6,123 nt of DNA from Candidatus Kuenenia stuttgartensis. Its GTDB lineage: Bacteria > Planctomycetota > Planctomycetia > Isosphaerales > Isosphaeraceae. Under the pieces are notes generated by a model, which was not told the origin of the DNA, did no database searches, and was given only the letters and a program-made list of their open reading frames with translations. Below are positions 5,697-6,123 of the stretch, piece after piece; positions within the stretch are counted from its first letter, which is position 1, and every line of letters begins with the position of its first letter. The translations under genes were made by a program, and so were the position numbers. The stretch lies in NCBI GenBank assembly GCA_945874095.1, contig CAMCFM010000294.1, forward strand, positions 1 through 6,123. Direction: 5' to 3'.

Positions 5697-5699
5697 GAT
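5671..5699 (-). repeat. 29-bp flanking element, right copy
   Basis: Same orientation as the copy at 5409-5437 and opposite to the four units. On the minus strand it forms the hairpin of the terminator at 5661-5696. Confidence 0.75.
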
Positions 5700-5733
5700 A
5701 AATCCCAACCCAATCCAACCAGTTTTCCTTTGA

Positions 5734-6123
5734 TCACAATCCAGACCCGCCCTCGCAAACCCGCTTTGTGACAGCGTGGCGATAATCAAACATCTTCTCA
5801 ATTTTCGACCGTGCGAACCATCCGCCAAAGATTCGCCCCAAGATTCCCATAGGTAACTCGTAAGTCACTTCATCTCTTAGGATTGCACCACTTTCGCCAT
5901 CGGCCAAAACCAGATGCTTGTGTTCCCACTTATGAAACGGGCCAGATTTTTGAACGTCCATGAACATCCGAGGTGGATCGTAGGCTGTATGCTCGGCCAC
6001 CCATCGTAATTTGAGAGGGCCCATTCGATTGACAAGAATGACCTGAGTTCCCTTGGCCAGCGATGTGGGTGGTACTTCCACCGTCACCTTTTCCCAGGGT
6101 GGGATCAAAAGCGGTAGGGCGTC
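5734..6123 (-). CDS. SRPBCC (START-like/polyketide cyclase) superfamily protein, partial
   Basis: 130 codons are visible and the frame is open to base 6123, so the N-terminus lies outside the window; the TTG at 6106-6108 is an internal leucine, not a start. The sequence matches the SRPBCC ligand-binding family in which I recall a pattern of LxPPWE, GPxxxRWVAEH, Y..P..F.D.Q..GPF..W.H.H and D.V.Y.LP: here LLIPPWEKV, GPLKLRWVAEHTAY, MFMDVQKSGPFHKWEHKH and RDEVTYELPMGILG. Members are about 150-160 residues, so perhaps 20-30 residues are missing. They have a helix-grip cavity thought to bind a hydrophobic ligand, and occur alone or joined to a TIGR01777-type epimerase; here the protein ends without such a fusion at its C-terminus. 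No signal peptide or membrane segment is seen in the visible part. Ligand and pathway are unknown. Confidence 0.85.
   Translation of the reverse strand, partial: DALPLLIPPWEKVTVEVPPTSLAKGTQVILVNRMGPLKLRWVAEHTAYDPPRMFMDVQKSGPFHKWEHKHLVLADGESGAILRDEVTYELPMGILGRIFGGWFARSKIEKMFDYRHAVTKRVCEGGSGL

Larger units (their letters stand above)
5409..5699. repeat. Composite intergenic palindromic repeat array (REP/BIME-like)
   Basis: This 291-bp block fills most of the gene-free stretch 5274-5733. It consists of four direct copies of a CTAG- and CCGG-rich unit starting at 5470, 5527, 5584 and 5641, exactly 57 bp apart, between two 29-bp elements (5409-5437 and 5671-5699). The 29-bp elements are nearly identical to each other but resemble the reverse complement of the unit core. 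The left element and unit 1 can pair in a large cruciform (AACCGG and GCTAGCGCC at 5408-5423 against GGCGCTAGC and CCGGTT at 5482-5498). No open frame runs through it. From memory, CTAGCC/CCGG palindromes of this look are common between genes in some planctomycetes; no partner transposase is present here. Confidence 0.85.

Noticed and set aside
5470..5699. CRISPR array
   Set aside because: The whole 57-bp unit is repeated, including the would-be spacers, copies diverge internally, and no cas gene is nearby.

Overview
The window looks like chromosome of a planctomycete, probably of the Planctomycetia (Planctopirus/Schlesneria/Gimesia-like). This is inferred from the moderate GC content, the protein flavour (a PDZ-less secreted S1C protease with a small N-terminal beta domain, and a TGHQPEL-type BshC-like protein), the weak use of Shine-Dalgarno sites, and a CTAG/CCGG-rich intergenic palindrome family. 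Genus is not determinable by eye. No tRNA, rRNA, CRISPR array, transposase or phage gene is visible.

Layout. (1) Bases 1-1200 lie on the minus strand: a secreted trypsin-like protease (214-1200), followed downstream by the first 33 codons of another exported protein (1-99) that runs off the left edge. (2) Bases 1201-1497 are a divergent intergenic region with one sigma70-like promoter facing each way. (3) Bases 1498-3845 on the plus strand form a two-gene translationally coupled unit: a soluble family 2 glycosyltransferase, then a 542-residue protein resembling bacillithiol cysteine-adding enzyme BshC; stop and start overlap in ATGA. (4) Bases 3846-3983 hold an extended -10 promoter bracketed by a 7-bp inverted repeat. 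It drives an Eis-like double-GNAT/SCP2-like acetyltransferase (3984-5273), which ends at a textbook intrinsic terminator (5311-5350). (5) Bases 5351-5733 are non-coding and dominated by a 291-bp array: four direct units in exact 57-bp register between two 29-bp elements in the opposite orientation. (6) The right end carries a minus-strand SRPBCC-family gene, cut at its N-terminus by the window edge, which appears to use the last array element as its terminator.

How the genes may work together. The protease and its neighbour are exported proteins and look unrelated to the plus-strand genes. The glycosyltransferase plus BshC-like pair must be co-translated. Together with the next gene, an acetyltransferase, they offer the three chemistries (sugar transfer, amino-acid addition to a sugar, N-acetylation) found in low-molecular-weight thiol pathways such as bacillithiol and mycothiol. 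That link is a hypothesis, not something the sequence proves. The points most worth a second look are the dyad around the acetyltransferase promoter, the 57-bp palindromic array, and the coupled GT2/BshC-like operon.
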